A stretch of DNA of 64,000 nt from Ancylobacter moscoviensis (lineage in GTDB: Bacteria; Pseudomonadota; Alphaproteobacteria; Rhizobiales; Xanthobacteraceae), in contig NZ_VMBP01000001.1 of the NCBI RefSeq assembly GCF_007559435.1, positions 497,406 to 561,405 of the forward strand. Reading direction: 5' to 3'. Of this stretch, positions 8,504-16,772 are shown piece after piece. Position numbers and translations under genes: made by a program. Every line of letters begins with the position of its first letter. The first letter of the stretch is position 1. The notes under the pieces are model-generated. The model did not search any database, was not told the origin of the DNA, and saw only the letters and a program-made list of their open reading frames with translations.

Positions 8504-9887
8504 GGCTCTTCTCTCCCTTGCCGCGGGCTGCGGCGATGTCCTCGAAGGTTCGCTCTTCGCCGTCGAGCATGACGGGCACAGTCGGATGAAGCTTTCGCCA
8601 GCGCGCGATCGCGAGATCGACGTATTCGGACGCAAGTTCAATGGCCGCAACGCGCCGACCGCAACGTTCAGCGGCGAGGATGCAGGTCCCAGAACCGGCG
8701 AAAGGCTCGAAGACCAGATCCCCCTCGGCCGAAAAGGCCTGCATCACGAATTCCGGCAACGCGATCGGAAACACAGCCGGATGCTCGGTTTCGATGCCGC
8801 GAGCCTTGTGGCGCGTGATGCGCACCACGCTGTCGGGAATCCGCATCTCCTGAACGCCTTGGCCGGCATGCGACCAGGCGCCGACGGTACCGTCCTGCGC
8901 GCGCATTCCGCCGTGGCTGTCATTGACGTGTCCAGCCCATTTGCAGGGCACGATCTTGTTCGGCTTGCGCGCCTTGCGATTGAAGTGGAACAGAAACTCG
9001 AAGGCTGGCGACAATCGCCCGTTCCAATCGCCGGGGAGGCCCGGCCCTTGGTCCCACACGTAGAGGCCGAAGCGACGCCAGCCGTCGCTGCGCATCCAGT
9101 CGAGCCAATCCGCCCAATAGGGCTGCCATTCGTTGTCGCGATGGACGAGGCCGAGATTGACGAGCAGCTGGCCGTCCTCGGACAGCACCGCCCCTGCGTG
9201 GCGGAAGACGCCCTGCATGAGAGCGTCCCAGTCGCCGATCCCGCCCGTATAGGTACGCTGCTGCGCGTAGGGCGGCGACGTGAACAGAAGCGTCGCCTTG
9301 GCGCCATCGACAACGCGCGCAACGACGGCTGCGTCGGTGCTATCGCCGCACAGAAGACGATGATTGCCAAGGCGCCAAAGATCGCCCGGCAGGGTGACCG
9401 GATCGGTGGGCAGCGCCGACGTCTCGTCGATGTCATCGGCAGCGGCGTCGGTGTCCGCCTCGTTCTCGTCGATCGGCGCCAGTAGGTCGTCGAGTTCGTC
9501 CTCGCTGAATCCGGTGAGCGTAAGATCGAAGCCCTCGCTGTTGAGGGCATGAAGTTCGCCAGCGAGGAGCGCATCGTCCCAGCTCGCGTTGAGGGCGAGC
9601 TTGTTGTCCGCGATGACGTAAGCCCGCCGCTGCGCAGGGGTCAGATGATCGAGGATCACCACCGGCACGGTATCGAGCCCGAGTCGCCTGGCGGCCTCCA
9701 GTCGACCATGGCCTGCGATGACGTCGCCATCGACGGAGATGAGCACGGGGTTGGTCCAGCCGAACTCGACGATACTGGCCGCGATCTGGGCGACCTGGGC
9801 GTCGTCATGGGTTCGCGGATTACGCGCATAGGACTGCAGCCGATCGATCGACCAATGTTCGATCGCGTCAGGCAAGCGGGGCGACAT
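8493..9887 (-). CDS. ParB-domain DNA methyltransferase, TSPPY type (probable N4-cytosine)
   Basis: A 464-aa paralogue of the next gene. It has an N-terminal ParB-like domain (AGHGRLEAARRLG near 58-70, VIADNKLALNASWDD 91-105) followed by a methyltransferase with motif IV TSPPY (203-207) and motif I EPFAGSGT (394-401). TSPPY is the form usual in N4-cytosine enzymes, so the tandem pair may modify two different bases. The central target-recognition region differs strongly from its neighbour. It is the first gene of a two-gene minus-strand unit; the 470 bp upstream hold several GGTNACC sites. Specificity cannot be read from sequence. Confidence 0.9.
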   Translation of the reverse strand: MSPRLPDAIEHWSIDRLQSYARNPRTHDDAQVAQIAASIVEFGWTNPVLISVDGDVIAGHGRLEAARRLGLDTVPVVILDHLTPAQRRAYVIADNKLALNASWDDALLAGELHALNSEGFDLTLTGFSEDELDDLLAPIDENEADTDAAADDIDETSALPTDPVTLPGDLWRLGNHRLLCGDSTDAAVVARVVDGAKATLLFTSPPYAQQRTYTGGIGDWDALMQGVFRHAGAVLSEDGQLLVNLGLVHRDNEWQPYWADWLDWMRSDGWRRFGLYVWDQGPGLPGDWNGRLSPAFEFLFHFNRKARKPNKIVPCKWAGHVNDSHGGMRAQDGTVGAWSHAGQGVQEMRIPDSVVRITRHKARGIETEHPAVFPIALPEFVMQAFSAEGDLVFEPFAGSGTCILAAERCGRRVAAIELASEYVDLAIARWRKLHPTVPVMLDGEERTFEDIAAARGKGEKSRAA

Positions 9888-10297
9888 GGCGGGCGAGGTT
9901 CATCCGGTAACCGACGCGCGCTGGTTACCACTTGCGATGCCAACGGAGGCGCGCGGAACTGTGAAATAATTCAGAAGGTTCGCGAGAGAGCCGGTAACCA
10001 GCCCTTGTCGGCTGGTAACTCAGGTTTCCGGGGTGGCACTAGCGAAGTTCTGCGCTGCTGCCCTCCGCATAGCGCAAGGGCCGGGAAGGACCCGGGCCTT
10101 TCGACCGGCCGGGGCGCTGCGCTCGCGCCTCCTGCGAGGATGCCCCGAAACCTAGCCTCATTCGGGCTTTTCGTCTCAGCGAAAAGTGTCCGCCGGACAT
10201 CTTCCGCAGGGCTTCGCGCGGATACCCTCAATCGCCGCGCACAGCTCAGGGGCTGGGGACCACAGGCTGCCTGTCGCCGTTCGGCTACAGTTTGTCT
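9888..10297. promoter_or_regulatory. Gene-free regulatory stretch with GGTNACC motifs
   Basis: No convincing gene is seen between the divergent methyltransferase and hipB genes. GGTAACC occurs at 9906-9912 and 9993-9999, GGTTACC at 9923-9929 and a partial GGTAAC at 10014-10019. ACCAGCC and GGCTGGT around 9996-10017 form a perfect 7-bp inverted repeat. The cluster just upstream of the TSPPY-type methyltransferase could be operators or methylation targets; that role is inference. Confidence 0.4.
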
Positions 10298-10342
10298 TGT
10301 CGTCGAGCGACGACATTGCTATATTGTTGCCGTTCGACGACA
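10297..10342 (+). promoter_or_regulatory. hipBA promoter with overlapping HipB-type operator
   Basis: A -35 box TTGTCG (10297-10302) and a -10 box TATATT (10320-10325) are separated by 17 bp. A perfect 8-2-8 palindrome, TGTCGTCG-AG-CGACGACA (10298-10315), fills the spacer, and a second half-site CGACGACA lies at 10335-10342 beyond the -10. This is the layout expected for autorepression by the HipB antitoxin encoded 16 bp downstream. The motif is seen; HipB binding is inferred. Confidence 0.75.
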
Positions 10343-10357
10343 CGAAGGCCTCGCGCC

Positions 10358-10654
10358 ATGCACATCCGCACCCCTCTGGATCTCGGCCTCATCATTCGCG
10401 ACAGACGGCGCAGGCTTGGTCTCAGCCAAGGCGAGCTTGCCTCAAAGGCTGGTGTTGGCCGGCAATGGCTCGTGGCGATCGAGCAGGGCAAGGCCCGCGC
10501 CGAGATCGGCCTGGTCCTGCGCACGCTGTCAACGCTCGGGCTCACGCTTTCTGTCGACGAAGAGGCTTCCAATCGCAGGGCCGGCAACCATGACGAGATC
10601 GCGCCCGTCGACATTGACGCCGTCGTCTCATCCCTGAAGGGGGATGCCCGATGA
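10358..10654 (+). CDS. hipB: HipB-like antitoxin, XRE-family repressor
   Basis: A 98-aa protein starting MHIRTPLDLGLIIRDRRRRL. A helix-turn-helix (LSQGELASKAGVGRQWLVAI then EQGKARAEIGLVLRTLSTLG) spans about residues 20-65 and is followed by a flexible acidic tail. HipB binds the operator upstream and neutralises HipA. The stop overlaps the hipA start by ATGA, which is usual for this operon. An upstream in-frame start at 10292 would run through the promoter and operator, so the ATG at 10358 is preferred. Confidence 0.88.
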   Translation: MHIRTPLDLGLIIRDRRRRLGLSQGELASKAGVGRQWLVAIEQGKARAEIGLVLRTLSTLGLTLSVDEEASNRRAGNHDEIAPVDIDAVVSSLKGDAR

Positions 10655-11928
10655 CCGACCGGCTCGTCGTCCTCGCCGATGGCCACATCATGGGCGAAGT
10701 CCGCCGCTCGCGTTCGGGGCGTCTGGCCTTCGTCTACCACGACGGCTGGCGGAGGAGCAGCAATGCCTATCCGCTTTCCCTCTCCATGCCGCTCGTGGTC
10801 GCCGAGCATGAGCATGGACGGATCGAGCCGTGGCTTTGGGGGCTCCTGCCGGACAATGAGGCGATACTCGCCCGTTGGGGACAGAGGTTTCAGGTTTCGC
10901 CACGCAACGCCTTCGCCCTTCTGGGCGCCGTCGGTGAGGATTGTGCGGGCGCCATCCAGTTGGCCCCCTCCGAGCGTGTGCCAACGCTCATGGAAGCCGA
11001 TCAGGGCTTCGTGGCTTGGCTCTCGTCAAGCGACATAGCTGAGCGCCTTGCCCTTCTGCGCAAGGACCAGTCGGCTTGGCGTGTGGCGCGGGACGCCGGT
11101 CAGTTCAGCCTGGCCGGAGCCCAACCGAAGACCGCACTTCTCTTCGATGGTGAACGCTGGGGAATACCGTCCGGTCGCATGGCCACGACGCACATCTTGA
11201 AACCGCCGATCGACGCCTTTGACGGTCACGCTGAAAACGAGCATCTGTGCCTCGCGCTGTCGCGCGCGCTCGGATTTCCCGCCGCCCGGTCGCGCGTCAT
11301 GCGCTTCGATGACGAGATGGCGATCGTCGTCGAACGCTATGATCGCCAACGCACCGCAGCCGGCATTCGACGCCTGCATCAGGAGGACGTCTGCCAAGCG
11401 CTCGGCTTGCCGCCCACCAAAAAGTATCAGAACGAGGGTGGCCCTGCGCTAGGCGAAATGCTGGAAGTCATTCGCGCCTATTCGGGAGTTCCCCAGGAAG
11501 ACGAGTGGACATTCGCTCGCGCCCTGATTTTCAACTGGCTGATCGGCGGCACGGACGCGCATGCGAAGAACTTTTCCATGCTGATCGGCGCTGGTGGACG
11601 AGCCCGTCTCGCCCCCCTCTATGACGTTGCCAGCACGCTGGTCTACGATTTCGATCCGCGCAAGCTGAAGCTCGCTAACAGGATCGGCGGCGCATATCTC
11701 ATCGAAGACATCGGTCCGCGGCAGTGGGAGCAGTTTGCGGTCGAGACACGCCTTCCGAAGCAGGATGTCCTTAATGCCGCCCGCGCCATGGCGAGCGCCT
11801 TGCCCGCGGCCATTCATGCGGTTGCGGATCAGGCGCGCAGCGAAGGCCTCGATCATCCGGTCATTCCAAGAATGGTCGATATCTTGAGCGCGCGCGCCGA
11901 ACGATGCGCCCGGCTCTTCCCGGATTGA
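10651..11928 (+). CDS. hipA: HipA-like serine/threonine kinase toxin
   Basis: A 425-aa full-length HipA kinase. Motifs in order are FSLAGAQPK (152-160, the P-loop/autophosphorylation segment), HILKPP (181-186), ERYDR (228-232), HQEDVCQALG (243-252), the catalytic GTDAHAKNFS (300-309) and LAPLYDVAS (320-328), which carries the metal-binding Asp. HipA enzymes phosphorylate glutamyl-tRNA synthetase or related targets, halting translation and causing dormancy. Paired with hipB on a prophage, it may stabilise the element or act in phage exclusion. All key residues are present, so the toxin is probably active. Confidence 0.92.
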   Translation: MTDRLVVLADGHIMGEVRRSRSGRLAFVYHDGWRRSSNAYPLSLSMPLVVAEHEHGRIEPWLWGLLPDNEAILARWGQRFQVSPRNAFALLGAVGEDCAGAIQLAPSERVPTLMEADQGFVAWLSSSDIAERLALLRKDQSAWRVARDAGQFSLAGAQPKTALLFDGERWGIPSGRMATTHILKPPIDAFDGHAENEHLCLALSRALGFPAARSRVMRFDDEMAIVVERYDRQRTAAGIRRLHQEDVCQALGLPPTKKYQNEGGPALGEMLEVIRAYSGVPQEDEWTFARALIFNWLIGGTDAHAKNFSMLIGAGGRARLAPLYDVASTLVYDFDPRKLKLANRIGGAYLIEDIGPRQWEQFAVETRLPKQDVLNAARAMASALPAAIHAVADQARSEGLDHPVIPRMVDILSARAERCARLFPD

Positions 11929-12012
11929 CAGGGGCACCGCATTGCAATGACGGCAGCGGGCCGCATTCGGCGGAAATGGGTGCAATTGGGTGTGCATTCG
12001 GGCGTGGCCCCG

Positions 12013-12468
12013 CTATTCCTGGGGCAGCTCCAAAGGCTCGCAAGCCCGCTTCACCATTTCGATGACATAGCGTCTGGACCGGAGCTTTGGCACGGGACGG
12101 TGGTTCAAGCGCCAGGCGATGACGCAGAGGGCGTAGAGCCAATGTTCATTGGCGGCGGAGCGTTGCAGCCCGACGGTCCAGCAAATGGTCTTCCAACGCT
12201 CGCCGTGGGCGCGCAGCCAAATGATCTTGCCGTCGACCGGATCGAGACCGGTCGTCCAGCTCAGCGTCTCCTCCATTCGGCTGATGGCGGCCGGAGACGG
12301 CGGGACGCGCATCGGCCTTGGTTCCTGGCCGACCAGATCGCTGAACTCATAGAAAATCTTCGGCCAGGTGCTGAAATACCCCTGGACCCTCGCCGAAGGC
12401 AGACGCTTCAGGACATAGGCTGCTTCGGCAAGGCGGGCTTCGACGAGGCTCGGCGTCCATTCGCTCAT
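12013..12468 (-). CDS. DUF6362 family phage protein
   Basis: A 151-aa protein beginning MSEWTPSLVEARLAEAAYVL then KRLPSARVQGYFSTWPKIFY, with AISRMEETLSWTTGLDPVDG and WKTICWTVGLQRSAANEHWL. This sequence layout is that of DUF6362 proteins, where the last segment resembles a sigma-like helix-turn-helix. They sit at the end of rhizobial prophage early operons, where a DNA-binding control role is plausible but unproven. The start overlaps the RuvC-like gene stop by 4 bp. It is the last gene of the leftward replication operon. Confidence 0.8.
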   Translation of the reverse strand: MSEWTPSLVEARLAEAAYVLKRLPSARVQGYFSTWPKIFYEFSDLVGQEPRPMRVPPSPAAISRMEETLSWTTGLDPVDGKIIWLRAHGERWKTICWTVGLQRSAANEHWLYALCVIAWRLNHRPVPKLRSRRYVIEMVKRACEPLELPQE

Positions 12469-12923
12469 CGCACGCCTCCCTGAGTTTCGATGGCCCAGAG
12501 GAGCAGCGCGATGGCGTCGGCCTCGTTGTCGTCCTTCGGGTTGAAGCCTCGCGCGGTGACGGCCGCGATCACAGCGTCTTTGCCTGCGTTACCCTTGGCC
12601 GTCGCATGACGCTTGATCGTGCCGACGGGAACGCCCTGATAGGCAATGCCCCGATGTTCGCACCATGCCGTCAGCGTCGCCAGAAAGCCGCCATAGAGAT
12701 GGGCGGCATCGATACCGAGGTGGCGGCGGACCTCTTCGAAGTAGATGGCGGCGAGCCCGGCAGCATCGTCGGCCATCGAGTCGAGCCAGCCTGCAAAGCG
12801 GACATACCGCATGCCGCCACCGTCGAAGCGGCTGGGCCGGAACGAGACCGAGCCCGAGAGGATATGGCCAGTCGCGAGCCGCATGGCCCAGCCGGTCGTC
12901 GTGCCGAGATCGAGAGCAAGCAT
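12465..12923 (-). CDS. RuvC-like phage Holliday-junction nuclease
   Basis: A 152-aa protein starting at MLALDLGTTTGWAMRLATGH. The frame stays open upstream to 13316, but that part is a TTGCCA-repeat region and is not domain-like, so the ATG at 12923 is chosen. RNase H-fold acidic residues are visible: D5 in LALDLGTTTGW, E63/E64 in YFEEVRRHLG, and the cluster DDNEADAIALL (131-141). KGNAGKDAVIAAV precedes the last cluster, as in RuvC-like resolvases. It should resolve recombination intermediates during phage replication, in line with the neighbouring primase-helicase, Cas4-like nuclease and Sak4-like ATPase. Confidence 0.8.
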   Translation of the reverse strand: MLALDLGTTTGWAMRLATGHILSGSVSFRPSRFDGGGMRYVRFAGWLDSMADDAAGLAAIYFEEVRRHLGIDAAHLYGGFLATLTAWCEHRGIAYQGVPVGTIKRHATAKGNAGKDAVIAAVTARGFNPKDDNEADAIALLLWAIETQGGVR

Positions 12924-13100
12924 GGCGCCCGAGCCATTCTGGCCGTGGCCCGGACTGACCAGCAAGGCGCCCGGCTCATTGCCGGTCACGAGGACGGGCT
13001 GGAACGAGGTCGCCAACACTGCTGCCGATGACCCAAGTCGCGACGGACGAGCGCGCCTGACAGGAGCTCGCTCGTCTCTCCCGTAGGGAGAGCGGAAATT

Positions 13101-13295
13101 CCGGCAATCTGGCAGCTTCCCCAAGCTGTTGAAATCGCCACTCTTTTTGGAGTTGCCAAATTGCCAAAAGGAAGTTGCCAGATTGCCGGCCCGCAACTCC
13201 GCCGCCGGCGTAACACATTGAACTGAAAAGGATTTCTGTGTCGGCAAGTTGCCAGTTGCCGAAGTTGTCAGTTGCCAGAACCGTCGCTTTGGCAA
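13101..13295. repeat. Cluster of TTGCCA-type repeats
   Basis: Within the gene-free stretch 12924-13312, TTGCCA occurs at 13153, 13161, 13175, 13249 and 13272. Variants TTGCCG (13183, 13256) and TTGTCA (13265) are interspersed, and inverted copies occur at 13290-13295 (TGGCAA) and near 13101 (CCGGCAATC). Spacing is irregular but short. They lie between the primase-helicase stop and the RuvC-like start, so they could be origin iterons, recombination sites or protein-binding sites. An open frame crosses the region but has repeat-driven composition. Confidence 0.6.
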
Positions 13296-13312
13296 CTTCT
13301 CGACGGGCGTGA

Positions 13313-15604
13313 TCATGGGGTCTCTCCTTCGGGATAGACCCAGACGAGCGGATTCTCGACGTCGAGGACCGCGCCGGTCTGAGCCGACTTGTAGTGGGTT
13401 GGAAGAACGGGGATGAAGGACGGCGTGATCTCCCCCGTGTCGGGATCGATCGTCTCACCGGCGGGGAAGTGCATGCCCTCGATCACGAGGTAGCCGAGCT
13501 TTGAGCGGGCATTGGGCAGGCCGTAGGGGCGGCCGTCGCGGGTGAACTTCACATAGCCCTTGGTGGTGAGAACGCTGACGCGCTCGCGGATCGTGGTCCG
13601 GCCGCCAAGCCCGGCCTGGTTTTCGAAGGCCTCGGCGAACTGCAAAGCGGTGTAGAGGTGCCCGGCTCGCGCCTGGTCGTCGAGGATTTGCAGGATCACG
13701 TCGCGCTTGCGCGCGCGCTCGGCATCGAGGCGTTCGCCGAGGTCCTTGCGCACGATCCGTTCGGATTTCGGATCGATGATGACCCAGCGCCCCTGACGCT
13801 TGTCGATCAGGATCGGATCGAGCGCGGGTCCGTTGCGCAGCTCGAACTCGAGGCGACGCTCGGGACGATCCTCGTCGGGCCGATGCATCAGAATGCCGGC
13901 GCTGTAGAAGCCTCTAAGCGCACTTGCGCCGGCGAGCGCCAGAAAGGGGTCTTCCGCGATCTGCCGCTTCTGCGCTTTTCGGGTGTGGTGGCTGAGAATG
14001 AGCCCCGCTTCCGGCGCGGCGGCATTGCGCAATGCTTCCACGCGCGCCTGCAGGAAGAACAACATGGCGTCGTTGTCGTTCTCGCCGCCGCCATCCGGTC
14101 CACCGTCGAACAGATTGCGGATCGGGTCGATGCACAGGATGTCGGGGCGCTCGCCATCGAAGGCGCCCAGCATCGCTGCCTCGACCAGCGCAAGACCGCG
14201 ACCGTCCAGAATGAGCCGCAGCTTCGGCGTCACGACGAGATTGTCGCGCGCAGTTGCGAGCACGGATTTCGGGAGGTTCAAGCCCTGCAAGCGCTCGCGC
14301 AAATAGTGGTAGTCGATCTCCGCCTGGAGATAGAAGACCCGCAGAGGACGCGGCGGTTTGAAGCAGAGAAAAGCCGACCCCGCCGCCATGTGGGTGAGAA
14401 GGCTGATCAGGAAGTCGCTCTTGCCCACCTTCGGCGCGCCGCCGAGCACCAGCATACCGCCCGGCGTGAGCACGCGCGGCGCGATGATGTCGGCTGGCAT
14501 GGGGCTCTGGTCATCGAGCAGCGCGCCGAGACTAAAGGCCGGAATGGCGGCGATCGGCGGAGCGGTGAGTGTGAGACCCGGCCCGTTGCGGGCCACATGC
14601 CTTCGCCACAGCCGGTCGAATTCGGCGCCGACGCGCTCGGCCGGCCAAGGCGGATCGAGGCATGCCTGATTGAACTGCTGGATCGCTTGGCGGGCCTCTT
14701 CCTCGGTTTCGCGTCCTTCATGGACGAGACGGACGTGGTGACCGATCACCATGCTCGCTGCTTCAAAGCGGGTGATGGGATCGATCCCGCCGGCGCGCGT
14801 GCGCCGCTTCAGGACGTCGTCGAGGGTGGCCTTTGGGTGGTGCGATGTCTCCGCCATCGGCGGCGTGATGCCCTGCAGCACTGGCATCATGTCCACGGAA
14901 TCCGCGAATTCCCGCAGGTCAACCTCGCTCGAAGAAATCTCGCGGATTGCGACAAGGCGCGTTGCCCCGCCTTTGAAATAGAGCGTGCCGGCGACACGGA
15001 TGGGCTGGTGGGCGGAACGGAAATGCGGATCGCCGCCGACCTTGTCGGCGATCATCCCGCGCAGCGCGCAGACGAGATCGATGTCCGCTCCTTCCGCCGG
15101 CTCGTTGAGCCGCCACCAGACATGGAGCTTCGGCGCGCCGGTCTCGGTGCGTCCGCCGCTCTCGACCACCATCACGGGCGGCGGCAGATACCGCCTGAAA
15201 TGTGCGAGCTTGACCTCGACATCGTCGGTATCGAGATCGGCGACGATCGTCTGGATCTGCTGGATGTCATCCGCTCTGGCCTGCCCCTGTTCGGCGACCG
15301 TGCCGGGCACGACATAGAGCGCCGCGCCCTCACGAGCGGCCCACACCGCCGTGGTGTGAACGTGCGCCGCAGCCCCAGAATCGACCGGAAGCCAGGACGT
15401 GTGCGGCCGGCCGGAGCTTCCCTTCTCGGGCAGGCCGCGGACCGGGATCAGCCCGTCGCAATAGCCAAAGACGCGGTCGATGAAGAGCGCGATCGTCTCG
15501 GCGTCCGGCGCGAGCATGGGATCGGCGGTCGGGGCTGCATCGTTGAAGTCCCGCCAGGCATCGATGCGCACGACGTTGCCGGTCGAGGCGTCGTCCCCGC
15601 TCAT
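13313..15604 (-). CDS. Phage primase-helicase (RepA-like AAA ATPase with N-terminal primase-like domain)
   Basis: A 763-aa protein whose ATG overlaps the upstream Cas4-like gene stop by ATGA. Residues about 90-220 look like an archaeo-eukaryotic primase/RepB-type domain (VADLDTDD 121-128, APKLHVWWRLNEP, SAHQPIRVAGTLYFKGG). The C-terminal half is a RecA-fold helicase with Walker A GGAPKVGKS (388-396) and Walker B-like PDILCIDPIRNLF (487-499), plus LILSHHTRK. A winged-helix-like tail follows. This is the usual replication initiator/helicase of these prophages. Domain boundaries are approximate; the ATPase is certain and the primase domain likely. Confidence 0.85.
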   Translation of the reverse strand: MSGDDASTGNVVRIDAWRDFNDAAPTADPMLAPDAETIALFIDRVFGYCDGLIPVRGLPEKGSSGRPHTSWLPVDSGAAAHVHTTAVWAAREGAALYVVPGTVAEQGQARADDIQQIQTIVADLDTDDVEVKLAHFRRYLPPPVMVVESGGRTETGAPKLHVWWRLNEPAEGADIDLVCALRGMIADKVGGDPHFRSAHQPIRVAGTLYFKGGATRLVAIREISSSEVDLREFADSVDMMPVLQGITPPMAETSHHPKATLDDVLKRRTRAGGIDPITRFEAASMVIGHHVRLVHEGRETEEEARQAIQQFNQACLDPPWPAERVGAEFDRLWRRHVARNGPGLTLTAPPIAAIPAFSLGALLDDQSPMPADIIAPRVLTPGGMLVLGGAPKVGKSDFLISLLTHMAAGSAFLCFKPPRPLRVFYLQAEIDYHYLRERLQGLNLPKSVLATARDNLVVTPKLRLILDGRGLALVEAAMLGAFDGERPDILCIDPIRNLFDGGPDGGGENDNDAMLFFLQARVEALRNAAAPEAGLILSHHTRKAQKRQIAEDPFLALAGASALRGFYSAGILMHRPDEDRPERRLEFELRNGPALDPILIDKRQGRWVIIDPKSERIVRKDLGERLDAERARKRDVILQILDDQARAGHLYTALQFAEAFENQAGLGGRTTIRERVSVLTTKGYVKFTRDGRPYGLPNARSKLGYLVIEGMHFPAGETIDPDTGEITPSFIPVLPTHYKSAQTGAVLDVENPLVWVYPEGETP

Positions 15605-16359
15605 CCTGGCAACCTCCAGCAGCGTTCGGCCCAAGGGCAGAAGCGGCATTCGTGATGGGCGGGATCATGCGCGACACGCGGCAACAGCTCGTGGACGTCG
15701 GTGGCGCGCAGGATGCGCACGGCACGATCGCTCGCGGCTTGCGCGCGAGCAGCGTCGAAGGGCACGAGTTCATGGTGAAGCTCGGCCGTGTCTTTGTTGA
15801 TCGCAGTGAAGAGCGCCGGATGCTCCGAGACGCCCGGCAGCGCCGGTTCCATATAGGCTTGGTAGAGCGCGATCTGGACGGCATAGATCGGCTTCGCCAG
15901 GACGACGCCCTTGGCGACGGTCTCCCGCCACGCCTTGGCGTTCATGGTCTTGCATTCCCAGATCGCCGGGGCCTGAAGAGCCGGGAAGCCCGGTGCGCCG
16001 AAAACGACGCCGTCGACGTGACCGCGGATTCGGCCGCTCGCCACCGAAAAACCGATCTGCCCGCCGTCCTTCGTGCGGGTGACGAGATCGAGACCGGCCG
16101 CGTGCAGCCAACGGATCGCCACATCTTCGAGCACATGACCGATCTCGAAGATCCTGAGCGTCCGACCATCGAGGTCCGCCCCCGCATCGCGCGGCGTGTC
16201 CGTGAATTCGAACTGCAGCGCGCGATCGCAGGGGACGCCGAGACGGGAAGCGCCGAGATAGGTGCGCGCCGATGTCGCCCCGCGCTCGGCTGCGAGCGCG
16301 GCATCGATGCGCTGGTTCAGGTGATCGGCGATGCTGGCGCGATGGTTGAAGTTGAGCAT
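15601..16359 (-). CDS. PD-(D/E)XK nuclease, Cas4/RecB-like with four cysteines
   Basis: A 252-aa nuclease. The core shows GHVLE (74-78), GHVDG (113-117) and WECKT (134-138), the H-D-ExK signature. Cys44 together with C238, C241 and C247 in CRFCPWAERC gives the one-plus-three cysteine pattern that binds a 4Fe-4S cluster in Cas4 and AddB-like enzymes. It probably acts as an exonuclease processing DNA ends for recombination with the Sak4-like ATPase in this operon. There is no CRISPR array or cas gene in the window, so a role in adaptation is unlikely. Confidence 0.88.
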   Translation of the reverse strand: MLNFNHRASIADHLNQRIDAALAAERGATSARTYLGASRLGVPCDRALQFEFTDTPRDAGADLDGRTLRIFEIGHVLEDVAIRWLHAAGLDLVTRTKDGGQIGFSVASGRIRGHVDGVVFGAPGFPALQAPAIWECKTMNAKAWRETVAKGVVLAKPIYAVQIALYQAYMEPALPGVSEHPALFTAINKDTAELHHELVPFDAARAQAASDRAVRILRATDVHELLPRVAHDPAHHECRFCPWAERCWRLPG

Positions 16360-16757
16360 CAGAACGGAATCTCCGTGCTCGCACGCGCAGCGCTCGCCGC
16401 CATCGCTTCCTGGAAGGCGCCGACGGCCGCTTCGATCAGCGTGAGCACCTGCGCTTCCGATAGGCCGGCGAGTGGCGTCGCCCAGCCGATCTCCTCCATG
16501 AGTTCGGCGACGGGTTTCAGCGCCGCGCGCATGGCCGCGCGTTCCTGTTCGGTGAGGTCAACCACGGAACGCCTCCGTGCCGACGAGGACCAGAAGGCCT
16601 GACAGGTGATCGAGCAGAACCAGCGATCCGGGCGCGGCCGACTGGAACGGAAGGGCTCGCGCCAGCCAAAGCCACGCGCCGGTCGCCAGCAGACGGCGCA
16701 GGGGATCCCGCGCGGGTGCCAGAGCCGCTCGCGGGTCGAGGGGAGCGTCGACGTCAT
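16359..16757 (-). CDS. DUF6511 domain phage protein with zinc knuckle
   Basis: A 132-aa protein. Residues about 19-55 contain IPCAVCWRPARGFGW and RWFCSITCQAFW, a CxxC...CxxxC zinc-knuckle pair characteristic of DUF6511. A helical tail follows (RAAMRAALKPVAELMEEIGW, LSEAQVLTLIEAAVGAFQEA). The last base of the stop overlaps the Cas4-like gene start. Function is unknown; its constant place beside helicase and nuclease genes suggests a replication or recombination accessory. A competing leucine-rich frame at 16558-16776 is out of phase with the domain. Confidence 0.75.
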   Translation of the reverse strand: MTSTLPSTRERLWHPRGIPCAVCWRPARGFGWREPFRSSRPRPDRWFCSITCQAFWSSSARRRSVVDLTEQERAAMRAALKPVAELMEEIGWATPLAGLSEAQVLTLIEAAVGAFQEAMAASAARASTEIPF

Positions 16758-16772
16758 GGAGCTGGTCCGCCA

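Noticed and set aside
13101-13295. CRISPR array
   Set aside because: Repeats are only 6-9 bases, irregularly spaced and in both orientations; no cas genes are present.
13658-15655. A 665-aa plus-strand frame opposite the primase-helicase
   Set aside because: High-GC third-position shadow with no recognisable domain; the minus-strand ATPase has clear motifs.
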